Assembly (NCBI RefSeq): GCF_039673065.1
Contig: NZ_JBDJKW010000002.1
Coordinates: forward strand, 62,001 to 126,000
Reading direction: 5' to 3'
Source of the DNA: Allobosea sp039673065
GTDB taxonomy: Bacteria > Pseudomonadota > Alphaproteobacteria > Rhizobiales > Beijerinckiaceae
Length of the DNA stretch: 64,000 nt
Under the pieces are notes generated by a model. It did no database searches and was not told the origin of the DNA. It was given only the letters and a program-made list of their open reading frames with translations. Shown here piece by piece: positions 39,856-49,245 of the stretch (within the stretch, counting starts at the first letter, position 1; every line of letters begins with the position of its first letter). Both the position numbers and the translations under genes were made by a program.

Positions 39856-41958
39856 CTAGCCCGCCCGCAGCAGCCTGATCGCCACGTCGCGCTCGAACAG
39901 ATAGAGCAGGGTGCGCACCGCCTGTCCGCGCGGCGTCTCCAGATGCGGGTCGCGCTCGATCAGCAGGCGGGCATCGTCGCGCGCCGCCGCCAGCAGATCG
40001 CCGTCGATCTCCGGGCGGGCGACGCGCCAGTCGGGCGAGCCGGACTGGCGGGTGCCGAGCACCTCGCCCTCGCCGCGCAGGCGCAGGTCCTCCTCGGCGA
40101 TGCGGAAGCCGTCCTCGGTCTCGCGCATGATCGAGAGGCGGGCCTCCGCCACCGGCCCGAGCGGCCCCTTGTAGAGCAGCAGGCAGGTCGAGGCGGCGGA
40201 ACCGCGGCCGATGCGCCCGCGCAGCTGGTGCAATTGCGCGAGGCCGAAGCGCTCGGCATGCTCGATCACCATGACGCTGGCATTGGGCACGTCGACGCCG
40301 ACCTCGATCACCGTGGTCGAGACGAGGATGCGGGTCTCGCCGGCGACGAAGGCGGCCATCGCCGCGTCCTTGTCGCGGCCGGGCATCTGGCCGTGCAGCA
40401 GGCCGACCTGCGCGCCGAAGACCTCGCGCAGCGCCTCGTAGCGCTCCTCTGCGGCCGCGACCTCCAGCGTCTCCGATTCCTGCACCAGCGGGCAGACCCA
40501 GTAGACCTGTGCTCCGGCGGCGACCGCACGGCCCACCGCGCCGACGACCTCGTCATGGCGCTCGGAGGAGATGGCGCGGGTGGTGATCGGCTTCCGGCCC
40601 GCCGGCTTCTCGGAGAGGATCGAGATGTCCATGTCGCCGAACCAGGTCAGCGACAGGGTGCGCGGGATCGGGGTGGCGGTCATCACCAGCACGTCGACGG
40701 CTTCGCCCTTGGCGCCGAGAAGCAAACGCTGGTGCACGCCGAAGCGGTGCTGCTCGTCGACCACGGCCAAGGCGAGGTCGTGGAAGGCGACGCCTTCCTG
40801 GAACAGCGCATGGGTGCCGACGGCGATGGCGATCTCGCCGCTCGCCAGCCCGGCCAGCACCTGCCGGCGGCCGGCGCCCTTCTCGCGCCCGGTCAGCAAG
40901 GCGAGGTTCAATCCCGCCTTCGCCGCCAGCGGGGCCAGCCGCTCGGCGTGCTGGCGGGCGAGGATCTCGGTCGGCGCCATCAGCACGGATTGCCGGCCGG
41001 CCTCGGCGGCCGCGGCCATCGCCATCAGCGCCACCACGGTCTTCCCCGAACCGACATCGCCCTGCAGCAGGCGCAGCATGCGCTCGGGCTTCTCCATGTC
41101 GCCATGGATGTCGGCGATGGCCTGGCGCTGGCCGTCGGTGAGGCTGAAGGGCAGGGCGGCTTCCAGCGTGCGGCGCAGCCCGCCGTCGCCGGTGGTGGCG
41201 CGGCCGGCCGATTTCTTCTGCTGGCGCCGTACCAGAGCGAGCGCGAGCTGGCTGGCGAGGAACTCGTCATAGGCGACGCGGCGGCGGGCGATGCTGTCGC
41301 CCTGCACGTCCTTCAGCGCCTGCGGACGGTGGAGCGCCTGCACGGCGCTCTGGAAAGCCGGGAAATCGTTGCGGGCGTGGAAGGCCTCGTCCTGCCATTC
41401 CGGCAGGTCCGGGCAGCGCTCGACGGCGGCGGCGACGATGCGGGCCATGGTGCGGCCGGCCAGCCCCTCGGTCAGCCCGTAGACCGGCTCGATCGCCGGC
41501 AGGGCGTCGGCCTGCTGCGGGTCTAGGATGCGCTCGGGATGCACCATCTGGCGCATACCCTCCCAGAGCTCGAGCTTGCCGGAGACGATGCGATAGGCGC
41601 CGACGGGCAGCGACTGGGCGAGATGGCGCGGATCGGCGCGGAAGAAGATCAGCGTGACGTCGCCGGTCTCGTCTTCGACCAGCACGCGATAGGGCGCCCG
41701 CGCCTTGGCCTGCGGCGCCGGGCGATGCTCGACGACGCGGGCGGAAAAGGTCGCGATCTCCCCGATCGGCGCGTCGGCGATGCTCGGGCTCGGGCGGCGG
41801 TCGACGGCGCCGGTCGGCAGGTGGAAGAGCAGGTCGACGACGCGCGCCGCATGGGTCTCGTCGCCGAGCAGCTTGTCGAGCGCCTGGCCGAGCTTGGGCC
41901 CGACGCCGGTGAGCGTCGTGGCCGCGGCAAAGAGGGGATCGAGGACGGACGGACGCAA
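39856..41958 (-). CDS. recG: ATP-dependent DNA helicase RecG
   Basis: Superfamily 2 helicase that regresses stalled forks and processes Holliday junctions. The product is 700 aa. The N-terminal wedge/OB domain begins MRPSVLDPLFAAATTLTGVGPK. The helicase core has Walker A LLQGDVGSGKTVVALMAM, the DEQH box AVVDEQHRFGVHQR, MTATPIPRTL and QLRGRIGRG. The start is TTG 41958: an in-frame stop three codons upstream makes any other start impossible without losing conserved N-terminal residues. It is divergent from sdhE. Confidence 0.95.
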   Translation of the reverse strand: MRPSVLDPLFAAATTLTGVGPKLGQALDKLLGDETHAARVVDLLFHLPTGAVDRRPSPSIADAPIGEIATFSARVVEHRPAPQAKARAPYRVLVEDETGDVTLIFFRADPRHLAQSLPVGAYRIVSGKLELWEGMRQMVHPERILDPQQADALPAIEPVYGLTEGLAGRTMARIVAAAVERCPDLPEWQDEAFHARNDFPAFQSAVQALHRPQALKDVQGDSIARRRVAYDEFLASQLALALVRRQQKKSAGRATTGDGGLRRTLEAALPFSLTDGQRQAIADIHGDMEKPERMLRLLQGDVGSGKTVVALMAMAAAAEAGRQSVLMAPTEILARQHAERLAPLAAKAGLNLALLTGREKGAGRRQVLAGLASGEIAIAVGTHALFQEGVAFHDLALAVVDEQHRFGVHQRLLLGAKGEAVDVLVMTATPIPRTLSLTWFGDMDISILSEKPAGRKPITTRAISSERHDEVVGAVGRAVAAGAQVYWVCPLVQESETLEVAAAEERYEALREVFGAQVGLLHGQMPGRDKDAAMAAFVAGETRILVSTTVIEVGVDVPNASVMVIEHAERFGLAQLHQLRGRIGRGSAASTCLLLYKGPLGPVAEARLSIMRETEDGFRIAEEDLRLRGEGEVLGTRQSGSPDWRVARPEIDGDLLAAARDDARLLIERDPHLETPRGQAVRTLLYLFERDVAIRLLRAG

Positions 41959-42096
41959 GGCGGCTCACGGCAACTGTCAGGAGCGCGGGGCAGGCGGCAT
42001 TCCAGCCGCTGACTCCGCGAGGGCGGATCGCTATATAGCCCGTGACGGCAGGCTCCGCGACGGGGCCGGCCTGTTTCTCCATTGCCCGAAAGGCCG

Positions 42097-42396
42097 ATGA
42101 TGAGTGGCTCGACCCGCAGCAGCGCCGATCTCGACCCGCGCCGGCGCAAGATCCTGTTCCGCGCCTGGCATCGCGGCATGCGCGAGATGGACCTGATCAT
42201 GGGCCGCTTCGCCGATGCCGAGATCGCCGGCTTCGACGAGGCCGAGCTCGACGAATTCGAGCGGCTGATCGAGGTGCTCGACCGCGACCTGCTGAGCTGG
42301 GTCACCGGCGAGGTGCCGGTGCCGGAGGATTACGACACCGCGCTCTACCGGCGGCTGAAGGCCTTCCACCGGCACGACAAGCCGATCCATGTCTGA
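42097..42396 (+). CDS. sdhE: FAD assembly factor SdhE (DUF339)
   Basis: Small cytoplasmic protein that promotes covalent flavinylation of succinate dehydrogenase SdhA. The product is 99 aa. The family core RRRKILFRAWHRGMREMDLIMGRFAD contains the RGxxE motif. ATG 42097 is chosen with GAAAGG upstream; ATG 42100 and TTG 42082 are alternatives. It lies between recG and mfd, as in other Rhizobiales. Confidence 0.92.
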   Translation: MMSGSTRSSADLDPRRRKILFRAWHRGMREMDLIMGRFADAEIAGFDEAELDEFERLIEVLDRDLLSWVTGEVPVPEDYDTALYRRLKAFHRHDKPIHV

Positions 42397-42416
42397 GCCG
42401 CAGTCGGCTCCCTCCC

Positions 42417-42544
42417 TGTCATTCCGGGGCTTCGCGCCGCGAAGAACCCGGACCCCACCGGGTGAGCGGCTGACAATCCGACACAAGATGTCCCACCCCG
42501 TCGTGGGTTCCGGGTACCCGCCTGCGGCGTGCCCCGGAATGACA
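42417..42544. repeat. REP-like intergenic palindromic element
   Basis: 128 bases bounded by a perfect 14-bp inverted repeat, TGTCATTCCGGGGC (42417-42430) and GCCCCGGAATGACA (42531-42544). Inside are a TTCGCG/CGCGAA hairpin (42431-42443), an ACCCGG/CCGGGT hairpin (42446-42463) and a GGGTTCCGGGTACCC stretch. Such imperfect cruciform units are typical dispersed intergenic repeats of this order. It fills almost the whole sdhE-mfd spacer. Confidence 0.75.
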
Positions 42545-42571
42545 AGAGATCGTTAGAACCGAATCCTGCCC

Positions 42572-45500
42572 ATGAGCATTCCGCCTCCCTCCCAGATCGC
42601 CAAGCCGCTGCTCGATCGCGTCGTCGAGGCGCTGCGGCGCGGCGACAAGCCGACGCTGTCCGGCGTACCGGACGGCTTCGACGCCGTCGTGCTCGCCGAC
42701 CTGACCCGGGCCCGCGCCAAGAAGGCGGAGGGTGCGGCGATGCTGGTCTTCGTCGCCCGCGACGGCCAGCGCCTGCAGATGCTGGAAAATGCGCTCGCCT
42801 TCGTGGCGCCCGATCTCGAGGTGATGACCTTCCCGGCCTGGGACTGCCAGCCCTATGACCGCGTCTCGCCTGCGGCCTCGATCGTCGCGCATCGCATGAC
42901 GACGCTGTCGCGCCTGGCCAAGACCAAGTCGGGCGAGCGGCCGCGGCTGCTGCTGACCACGGTGAACGCCGCGCTCCAGCGCGTGCCGGCCTTCGGCAAG
43001 GTGGCGTCGGAGAGCTTCTCGGCGGCGCCGGGCAATATGGTCGACATCGAGGAGCTGGCGCGCTGGCTCGACGTGAACGGCTATCTGCGGACCTCGACCG
43101 TGCGCGAGACCGGCGAGTTCGCGGTGCGCGGCGGCATCGTCGACCTGTTCCCGCCCGGCATGCCGGCGCCGATCCGGCTCGACTTCTTCGGCGATGCGCT
43201 GGAATCGATCCGCACCTTCGATCCCGAGACGCAGCGGACCACCGGCCAGCTGCGCGGGCTCGACCTCGTGCCGATGTCGGAAGCGCAGATGACGAGCGAC
43301 TCGATCCGTCGCTTCCGCCAGTCCTATATCGCGACCTTCGGCACGCCGGGCCGCGACGACACGCTCTACGAAGCGGTGAGCGAGGGGCGGCGCCCGGCCG
43401 GGCTGGAGCACTGGTTGCCGCTGCTGTCGGAGAAGCTCGACACGCTGTTCACCTATCTGCCGGACGTGCCGATCGTGCTCGACCATCAGGCGGACGATGC
43501 GGTGGCCGAGCGCATCAGCCTGATCAAGGACTATTACGACGCGCGCAAGGCGGCGCTGGACCAGCCCTCGCCGGGCGCGATCCCCTACAAGCCGCTGCCG
43601 CCATCGGCGCTCTATCTCACGCCGGAGGACTGGCGCGGCATCGTCGGCGAGGCCGGCGTCGCGGTGCTGACGCCGTTCCAGCTGCCTGACAGCGAGGGCA
43701 AGCTCGTCGTCGATCTCGGCGGCCGGCAGGGCCGCAGCTTCGCGGCCGAGCGCGCCGACAATTCCGGCAGCGTCTTCGACGCCGCGGTCGCGCATGTGAA
43801 GGCGCTGCAGGGCGACGGCCGCCGGGTCATTCTCGCCGCCTGGTCGGAGGGCTCGCGCGAGCGCCTAGCCCATGTGCTGGCCGATCACGGGCTGAAGACC
43901 GTCCAGCTGACCGGCTCGCTGCGCGCCGCCTTCGACCTGAAGCCGGGCACGACCGCGCTCGCCGTCTGGGGCTTCGAGACCGGCTTCGAGGCCGGCAAGC
44001 TCGCGGTCATCGGCGAGCAGGACATCCTAGGCGACAGGCTGGTGCGTCCGCGCCGCAAGACACGGCGCCCGCAGGATTTCATCAACGAGCTGTCCTCGCT
44101 GACGCCGGGCGACATCGTCGTGCATGTCGACCACGGCATCGGCCGCTTCGTCGGCCTGCAGTCGATCACAGCGGCGGGTGCGCCGCACGACTGCCTCGAA
44201 ATCCACTACGCCGGCGACGCCAAGCTCTTCCTCCCGGTCGAGAACATCGAGCTGCTGTCGCGCTACGGCTCGGAGGATACCGAGGTCGTGCTCGACCGGC
44301 TCGGCGGCGGCGGCTGGCAGGCCCGCAAGGCCAAGCTGAAGCAGCGCATCCGCGAAATGGCGGGCAAGCTGATCCAGATCGCGGCCGCCCGCGCCCTCAA
44401 GGAGGCGCCGCGCCTGGTGCCGCAGGAAGGGCTCTACGATGAGTTCTGCGCCCGCTTCCCCTATGAGGAGACCGAGGACCAGCAGAACACCATCGACGCG
44501 GTGCTGGACGATCTCGCGGCCGGGCGGCCGATGGACCGGCTGGTCTGCGGCGATGTCGGCTTCGGCAAGACCGAGGTGGCGCTGCGCGCCGCTTTCGCCG
44601 CGGCGCTGAACGGCAAGCAGGTCGCGGTCGTGGTACCGACGACGCTGCTGGCCCGCCAGCACTACCGCAATTTCGCCGACCGGTTCTCGGGGCTTCCCGT
44701 TCAGGTCGGCCAGGCTTCGCGCTTCGTGCCGGCGGCCGAGCTCAAGGCGGTGAAGCAGGGCGCCAAGGACGGCACGATGGACATCGTCGTCGGCACCCAC
44801 GCGCTGCTCGGCAAGGGCGTCGACTTCAAGGATCTCGGCCTCGTCATCGTCGACGAGGAGCAGCATTTCGGCGTCGCCCACAAGGAGAAGCTGAAGGAGC
44901 TGCGCGCCGAGGTGCACATGCTGACGCTGTCGGCGACGCCGATCCCGCGCACGCTGCAGCTCGCCATGACCGGGGTGCGCGAGCTCTCGATCATCGCGAC
45001 GCCGCCGGTCGATCGCCTGGCGGTGCGCACCTTCGTGACGCCGTTCGACCCGCTGATCGTGCGCGAGGCGCTGCTGCGCGAGCGCTATCGCGGCGGCCGC
45101 TCCTTCTACGTCGTGCCCCGTATCGAGGACGTCGCCGAGGTCAAGGACTTCCTCGACAAGCAGGTGCCGGAGTGCAAGGTCGGCGTCGCCCATGGCCAGA
45201 TGGCCGCGAGCACGCTGGAAGACGTGATGACGGCGTTCTACGAGGGCCAGTACGACATCCTGCTCTCGACCTCGATCGTCGAATCCGGCCTCGACATCCC
45301 GACCGCGAACACGCTGATCGTGCACCGGGCCGACATGTTCGGCCTGGCGCAGCTCTACCAGCTGCGCGGCCGGGTCGGCCGCTCCAAGATCCGCGCCTAT
45401 GCGCTGTTCACCGTGCCGGCCAACCGCAAGCTGACCGACCAGGCCGACAAGCGCCTCAAGGTGCTGCAATCGCTCGACACGCTGGGCGCCGGCTTCCAGC

Positions 45501-46117
45501 TCGCCAGCCACGACCTCGACATCCGCGGCGCCGGCAACCTGCTCGGCGACGAGCAGTCGGGCCACATCAAGGAGGTCGGCTACGAACTCTACCAGCAGAT
45601 GCTGGAGGAAGCGGTGGCGGCGCTCAAGGCCGGCGTCGAGTTCGAGAGCGAGACGCAATGGTCGCCCGCGATCCAGATCGGCGCGCCGGTGATGATCCCG
45701 GAGGGCTATATCGGCGACCTGACGCTGCGGCTGTCGCTCTACAAGCGCCTCTCGACCATGGACGACGACGCCGAGCTGCAATCCTTCGGCGCCGAGCTGA
45801 TCGACCGCTTCGGCCCGCTGCCGGAAGAGGTCAAGCAGCTGCTCGAGATCGTGGCGATCAAGGCGCTGTGCAAGCGCGCCAATATCGAGAAGGTCGAGGC
45901 CGGGCCGAAGGGCATCATCGTCGCCTTCCGCGAGAATTCCTTCGCCAACCCCGAAGGCCTCGTCTCCTATGTCGCGAAGCAGGGCACGCTGGCCAAGGTG
46001 CGGCCGGACATGCGCGTCGTCTTCATCGACGATTTCGAGACGGCGGACGAGCGGCTCGAGGCGACGCGGCGCCTGCTGACCGATCTGGCGCGGATCGCCG
46101 AGCGCAAGGCGGCCTGA
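42572..46117 (+). CDS. mfd: Transcription-repair coupling factor Mfd
   Basis: SF2 translocase that removes stalled RNA polymerase and recruits UvrA. The product is 1181 aa. UvrB-homologous N-terminal domains cover to about residue 350. The RNA-polymerase-interacting domain lies around GDIVVHVDHGIGRFVGLQ (~residue 512). The translocase core has Walker A LVCGDVGFGKTEVALRAA, VDEEQHFGVAHKEKLK, TLSATPIPRTLQLAM and QLRGRVGRS. The C-terminal TRCF domain is complete. It is convergent with the ANL-like gene ten bases away. Confidence 0.97.
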   Translation: MSIPPPSQIAKPLLDRVVEALRRGDKPTLSGVPDGFDAVVLADLTRARAKKAEGAAMLVFVARDGQRLQMLENALAFVAPDLEVMTFPAWDCQPYDRVSPAASIVAHRMTTLSRLAKTKSGERPRLLLTTVNAALQRVPAFGKVASESFSAAPGNMVDIEELARWLDVNGYLRTSTVRETGEFAVRGGIVDLFPPGMPAPIRLDFFGDALESIRTFDPETQRTTGQLRGLDLVPMSEAQMTSDSIRRFRQSYIATFGTPGRDDTLYEAVSEGRRPAGLEHWLPLLSEKLDTLFTYLPDVPIVLDHQADDAVAERISLIKDYYDARKAALDQPSPGAIPYKPLPPSALYLTPEDWRGIVGEAGVAVLTPFQLPDSEGKLVVDLGGRQGRSFAAERADNSGSVFDAAVAHVKALQGDGRRVILAAWSEGSRERLAHVLADHGLKTVQLTGSLRAAFDLKPGTTALAVWGFETGFEAGKLAVIGEQDILGDRLVRPRRKTRRPQDFINELSSLTPGDIVVHVDHGIGRFVGLQSITAAGAPHDCLEIHYAGDAKLFLPVENIELLSRYGSEDTEVVLDRLGGGGWQARKAKLKQRIREMAGKLIQIAAARALKEAPRLVPQEGLYDEFCARFPYEETEDQQNTIDAVLDDLAAGRPMDRLVCGDVGFGKTEVALRAAFAAALNGKQVAVVVPTTLLARQHYRNFADRFSGLPVQVGQASRFVPAAELKAVKQGAKDGTMDIVVGTHALLGKGVDFKDLGLVIVDEEQHFGVAHKEKLKELRAEVHMLTLSATPIPRTLQLAMTGVRELSIIATPPVDRLAVRTFVTPFDPLIVREALLRERYRGGRSFYVVPRIEDVAEVKDFLDKQVPECKVGVAHGQMAASTLEDVMTAFYEGQYDILLSTSIVESGLDIPTANTLIVHRADMFGLAQLYQLRGRVGRSKIRAYALFTVPANRKLTDQADKRLKVLQSLDTLGAGFQLASHDLDIRGAGNLLGDEQSGHIKEVGYELYQQMLEEAVAALKAGVEFESETQWSPAIQIGAPVMIPEGYIGDLTLRLSLYKRLSTMDDDAELQSFGAELIDRFGPLPEEVKQLLEIVAIKALCKRANIEKVEAGPKGIIVAFRENSFANPEGLVSYVAKQGTLAKVRPDMRVVFIDDFETADERLEATRRLLTDLARIAERKAA

Positions 46118-46127
46118 GCCGCCGGCT

Positions 46128-47153
46128 TCAGGCGCCGCGCCGGGTGATCTCGATGCTGGTGGGCGATCTCACCAGCACGTCGACGATGGCGAGGTCGGCG
46201 CGGCCGAGGCGCAGGCCGCTGCGGTCCTCGCCGGCGCGGGACACAACGACGAGGCCGCCGAGCGCCTTGTGCCCGCCGAGCTTGGAGCGGGCCAGCGCCG
46301 GCTCCATCGCCGCCGGAATCACCAGATGCACCGTGCGGCCGCCTTCGAGGCAGGCCCGCAGGTCCTCCAGCATGAACAGGCCGAGCGGCAGCAGCTCGAC
46401 GCCGGTGAGCAGTGCCATGCCCGGCCCCGTCGCCAGAGCCGCGAGGTCGCTGCCGACCAGGGTGGTGACGACGCGCGAGGAGGCGAGCGGCTTGAGCAGG
46501 CGCGAGATCTCCAGCGCGGCGGCGAGCACCTCGCGCTCCGGCAGGTCGAGCGGGCCGGTCAGGCTCTGCCCGTCGACGACGCTCAGCGGCATGCGCTCGG
46601 CCGGGGTCGGAACCGGCTGGCGCAGGCCGCCGAGCAGCGTGTCGAGCGCCGCCACCCCGTCCGGCACCTCGCTGCCGAAGCCGCCGACGAAGCGCAGGCC
46701 GAAGGCGCGGGCGGCGACATCGCGCAGCAGCAGCAGCGGCTGCAGCGTGCCGATTCGCGGCACGCCGACCGCAAGCACGGCGCCCGATTGCTCGATCAGC
46801 CGCAGCAGCTCGGCCTCGCCGGCATGGACGGGCGCCAGCAGCGGGGTGAGCCCGGCCCGCAGGCTCGCCAGCATGGCGATCAGCGCCTCGGGGCCGAGCG
46901 GCGCCAGGATGACGACGCAGGCGCCGGGCTGGGGGCGGGGCAGCAGTAGCAGGCTGGCGAGCCGGTCGGCGCGGGCGTCGAGCTCGGCGAAGCCGAAGGC
47001 GCTGGGCGGGAAGCCGCTCCAGTCGCGCCGGCCGGGCGGATCGCGGAAGGCCGGCTCGTAGCCGCGGCGGGCGGCGAGCGCCTTGAGCAGGCTGTCGAAG
47101 TCGAGCCCTTCGACCAGGCTCGCCACGGCGATGTCGTCCTCTCCCGGCTGCAT
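46128..47153 (-). CDS. ANL-superfamily-like protein lacking ATP-binding signature and lid domain
   Basis: The product is 341 aa from MQPGEDDIAV. The part around residues 50-120 resembles the N-terminal domain of acyl-CoA synthetases (FAELDARADRLASLL, then ACVVILAPLGPEALIAMLAS). However, the TSGTTGxPKG phosphate loop and the whole C-terminal lid domain are absent, and the protein is about two-thirds of normal length. It therefore cannot be a conventional adenylating enzyme. It starts 11 bases after the solute-binding protein gene and is probably cotranscribed with it. The role is unknown: a structural or regulatory relative, or a reduced enzyme. Confidence 0.6.
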   Translation of the reverse strand: MQPGEDDIAVASLVEGLDFDSLLKALAARRGYEPAFRDPPGRRDWSGFPPSAFGFAELDARADRLASLLLLPRPQPGACVVILAPLGPEALIAMLASLRAGLTPLLAPVHAGEAELLRLIEQSGAVLAVGVPRIGTLQPLLLLRDVAARAFGLRFVGGFGSEVPDGVAALDTLLGGLRQPVPTPAERMPLSVVDGQSLTGPLDLPEREVLAAALEISRLLKPLASSRVVTTLVGSDLAALATGPGMALLTGVELLPLGLFMLEDLRACLEGGRTVHLVIPAAMEPALARSKLGGHKALGGLVVVSRAGEDRSGLRLGRADLAIVDVLVRSPTSIEITRRGA

Positions 47154-47164
47154 GGCGCGGCGCC

Positions 47165-49030
47165 TCAGTTCCCGGCTGGTGGCGCTGCTCGCGACAGCGT
47201 CTCGTTGGAGATGAAATAGCGCGGCTGCCGCGCCGGCATCAGCGTGTCCCTCGACAGAGCGAGCCAGGTCTCGGGCAGGTAGTAGAGCGGCACCACGTAG
47301 AAGCCGGAGAGCAGCAGCCGGTCGAGTGCGCGGACGGAGGCGACGAAATCCTCGCGCGAGCGGGCTGCGAGCAGCGCCTGCAGCACCGCGTCGACAGCGG
47401 GCGAGCGCACGCCGGCATAGTTCAGCGCGCCGCGGCGCTCGGCGCTGGCCGAGCCCCAGCGGCCGATCTGCTCGTTGCCCGGCGAGGCCGAGGCCGGCCA
47501 GGTCCACTGGATCATGTCGAAATCGAAGGCCGAGAGGCGGCGCCAGTACTGCACGTCGTCGATCAGGCGCACCGAGACGGTGACGCCGAGCCGCTTCAGC
47601 GCGCTGGCATAGTTCAGCGCCAGCCGTTCCTGCGGGCGATTGGTCACCATGATCTCGAAGGCGAAGGGCTTGCCGCTCGTGGCATTGACCAGCCGGCCGT
47701 CGCGGATGCGGTAGCCGGCGGCCTCCAGCAGGTCGAGCGCGGCGCGGGCCTGGCGGCGGTCGCGGCCGGAGCCGTCCGTCGCGGCGGGCTGCCAGCGCCC
47801 GTCGAGGATGTCGTCACGCACGGCGCCGGGGAAGGGGGCCAGCAGTGCCTTCTCGCGCTGGTCGGCCGGCACGCCGAGCGCCGAGAGGTCGGAATCGGAA
47901 AAGAAGCTGCCGGCGCGGCGATAGACGCCGTGGAAGAGGTTGCGGTTGACCCATTCGAAGTCGAACAGCATCCCCAGTGCCTCGCGCACTCGGATATCGG
48001 CGAATTCGGGCCTGCGGCTGTTGAAGACGAAGCCGGTCATGCCCTTGGGCGCGTCGAAATGCAGCGAGACGCGCTTGATGCGGCCGTCCTTGACCGGCGG
48101 AATGTCGTAACCCGTCATCCAGCGCGTCGGGTCGCCCTCGGGCCGCACGTCGTAGAGGCCGGCCTTGAACGCCTCGAACAGGGCGTTGGCGTCGCGATAG
48201 AAATCGTAGCGGATCTCGTCGGCGTTATAGAGGCCGCGGCTCAGCGGATGGTCCTCGGCCCAGAAGTCGCTGCGGCGCTTCAGCCGAATCATCTCGCCGG
48301 GCTTGACCTCCTCGACGCGATAGGGACCGGAGCCTAGCGCCGGCTTGAAGCTGGTCTCGCCGAAGCGATCGGCGTCGGTGGCGTGCTTGGCGAAGATCGG
48401 CATGGCGCCGATCACCAGCGGCAGTTCGCGGTTCGAGCCGTCGCCGAGCTGGAAGACGATGCGCGAGGGCGAGGGCGTCTCGACGCCGGTCACCCGCGCC
48501 AGGCTGGCGCGGTGGAACGGCTTGCCCTTGCTCTTCAGCATCTCGAAGGTGAAGGCGACATCCTCGGAGGTCACCGGGGTGCCGTCCGAGAAGCGGGCGC
48601 GCGGATCGATCTCGAAGGCGAGGCGGGTGCGCGCCTCGTCGAGCTCGACGCGGCTGGCGAGCAGGCCATAGGCGGTGAAGGGCTCGTCGGCCGAGCGGAA
48701 CAGCAGGCTCTGCTGGACATAGCGCGGCACGGCGTCGGGCGCGACGCCGAGGACGACCAGCGGATTCAGGCTGTCGAAGGTGCCCTGCAGGCCGAAGATG
48801 ATTCGCCCGCCCCGCCGCGCCGCTGGGTCGGCATAGGGCAGGTGCGTGAAGCCTTTCGCCAGTTCCGGCTCGCCATGCATGGCGATGGCGTGGTCCGCCT
48901 CGGCGCGGGCCGGCGCCACGGCGCCCGCGAAAAGCAGGGCCGCAACCGTAAGAAGGCCGCCAAGCCGCTGCCAGCCTGCGGTTTCGACAAGATTTCGGAG
49001 CATGAGAGACCTGATTCCCTGCCGGACCAT
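47165..49030 (-). CDS. ABC transporter solute-binding protein, family 5 (YejA-like)
   Basis: Predicted periplasmic receptor for a peptide-like ligand. The product is 621 aa. The signal peptide GLLTVAALLFAGAVAPARAEA is cleaved near residue 43. The mature start HAIAMHGEPELAKGFTHLPYADP followed by RRGGRIIFGLQGTFDSLNP is the YejA pattern. Further SBP_bac_5 features include DGTPVTSEDVAFTFEMLKSKG. ATG 49003 is an alternative start that keeps the signal peptide. No permease or ATPase genes are adjacent, so it is an orphan receptor locally. Ligand assignment (microcin C-type or oligopeptide) is inference. Confidence 0.88.
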   Translation of the reverse strand: MVRQGIRSLMLRNLVETAGWQRLGGLLTVAALLFAGAVAPARAEADHAIAMHGEPELAKGFTHLPYADPAARRGGRIIFGLQGTFDSLNPLVVLGVAPDAVPRYVQQSLLFRSADEPFTAYGLLASRVELDEARTRLAFEIDPRARFSDGTPVTSEDVAFTFEMLKSKGKPFHRASLARVTGVETPSPSRIVFQLGDGSNRELPLVIGAMPIFAKHATDADRFGETSFKPALGSGPYRVEEVKPGEMIRLKRRSDFWAEDHPLSRGLYNADEIRYDFYRDANALFEAFKAGLYDVRPEGDPTRWMTGYDIPPVKDGRIKRVSLHFDAPKGMTGFVFNSRRPEFADIRVREALGMLFDFEWVNRNLFHGVYRRAGSFFSDSDLSALGVPADQREKALLAPFPGAVRDDILDGRWQPAATDGSGRDRRQARAALDLLEAAGYRIRDGRLVNATSGKPFAFEIMVTNRPQERLALNYASALKRLGVTVSVRLIDDVQYWRRLSAFDFDMIQWTWPASASPGNEQIGRWGSASAERRGALNYAGVRSPAVDAVLQALLAARSREDFVASVRALDRLLLSGFYVVPLYYLPETWLALSRDTLMPARQPRYFISNETLSRAAPPAGN

Positions 49031-49245
49031 ATCATGCGGGCAAACTTGTCGCGCGAGCCTCTTCGGGCTGGAAACAGATGAAAGAACTCGCTAAACGCTA
49101 GCCGCGGCGTCATTCAAACGCCTCAATCGCGCCCGATGTGCTCAAGCCTTCCATAGGGCACCGCACATGCCGGTTGAGCCGGAAGGTGATGCCTGCGACC
49201 GTGTTCCGGTCGCCAGACAGTTTCCAAAAGGTCAGGGAATCTTCG

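Noticed and set aside
47165..49030. Assigning the solute-binding protein as a microcin C importer
   Set aside because: YejA-like sequence alone does not prove the ligand, and the permease and ATPase genes are not adjacent.
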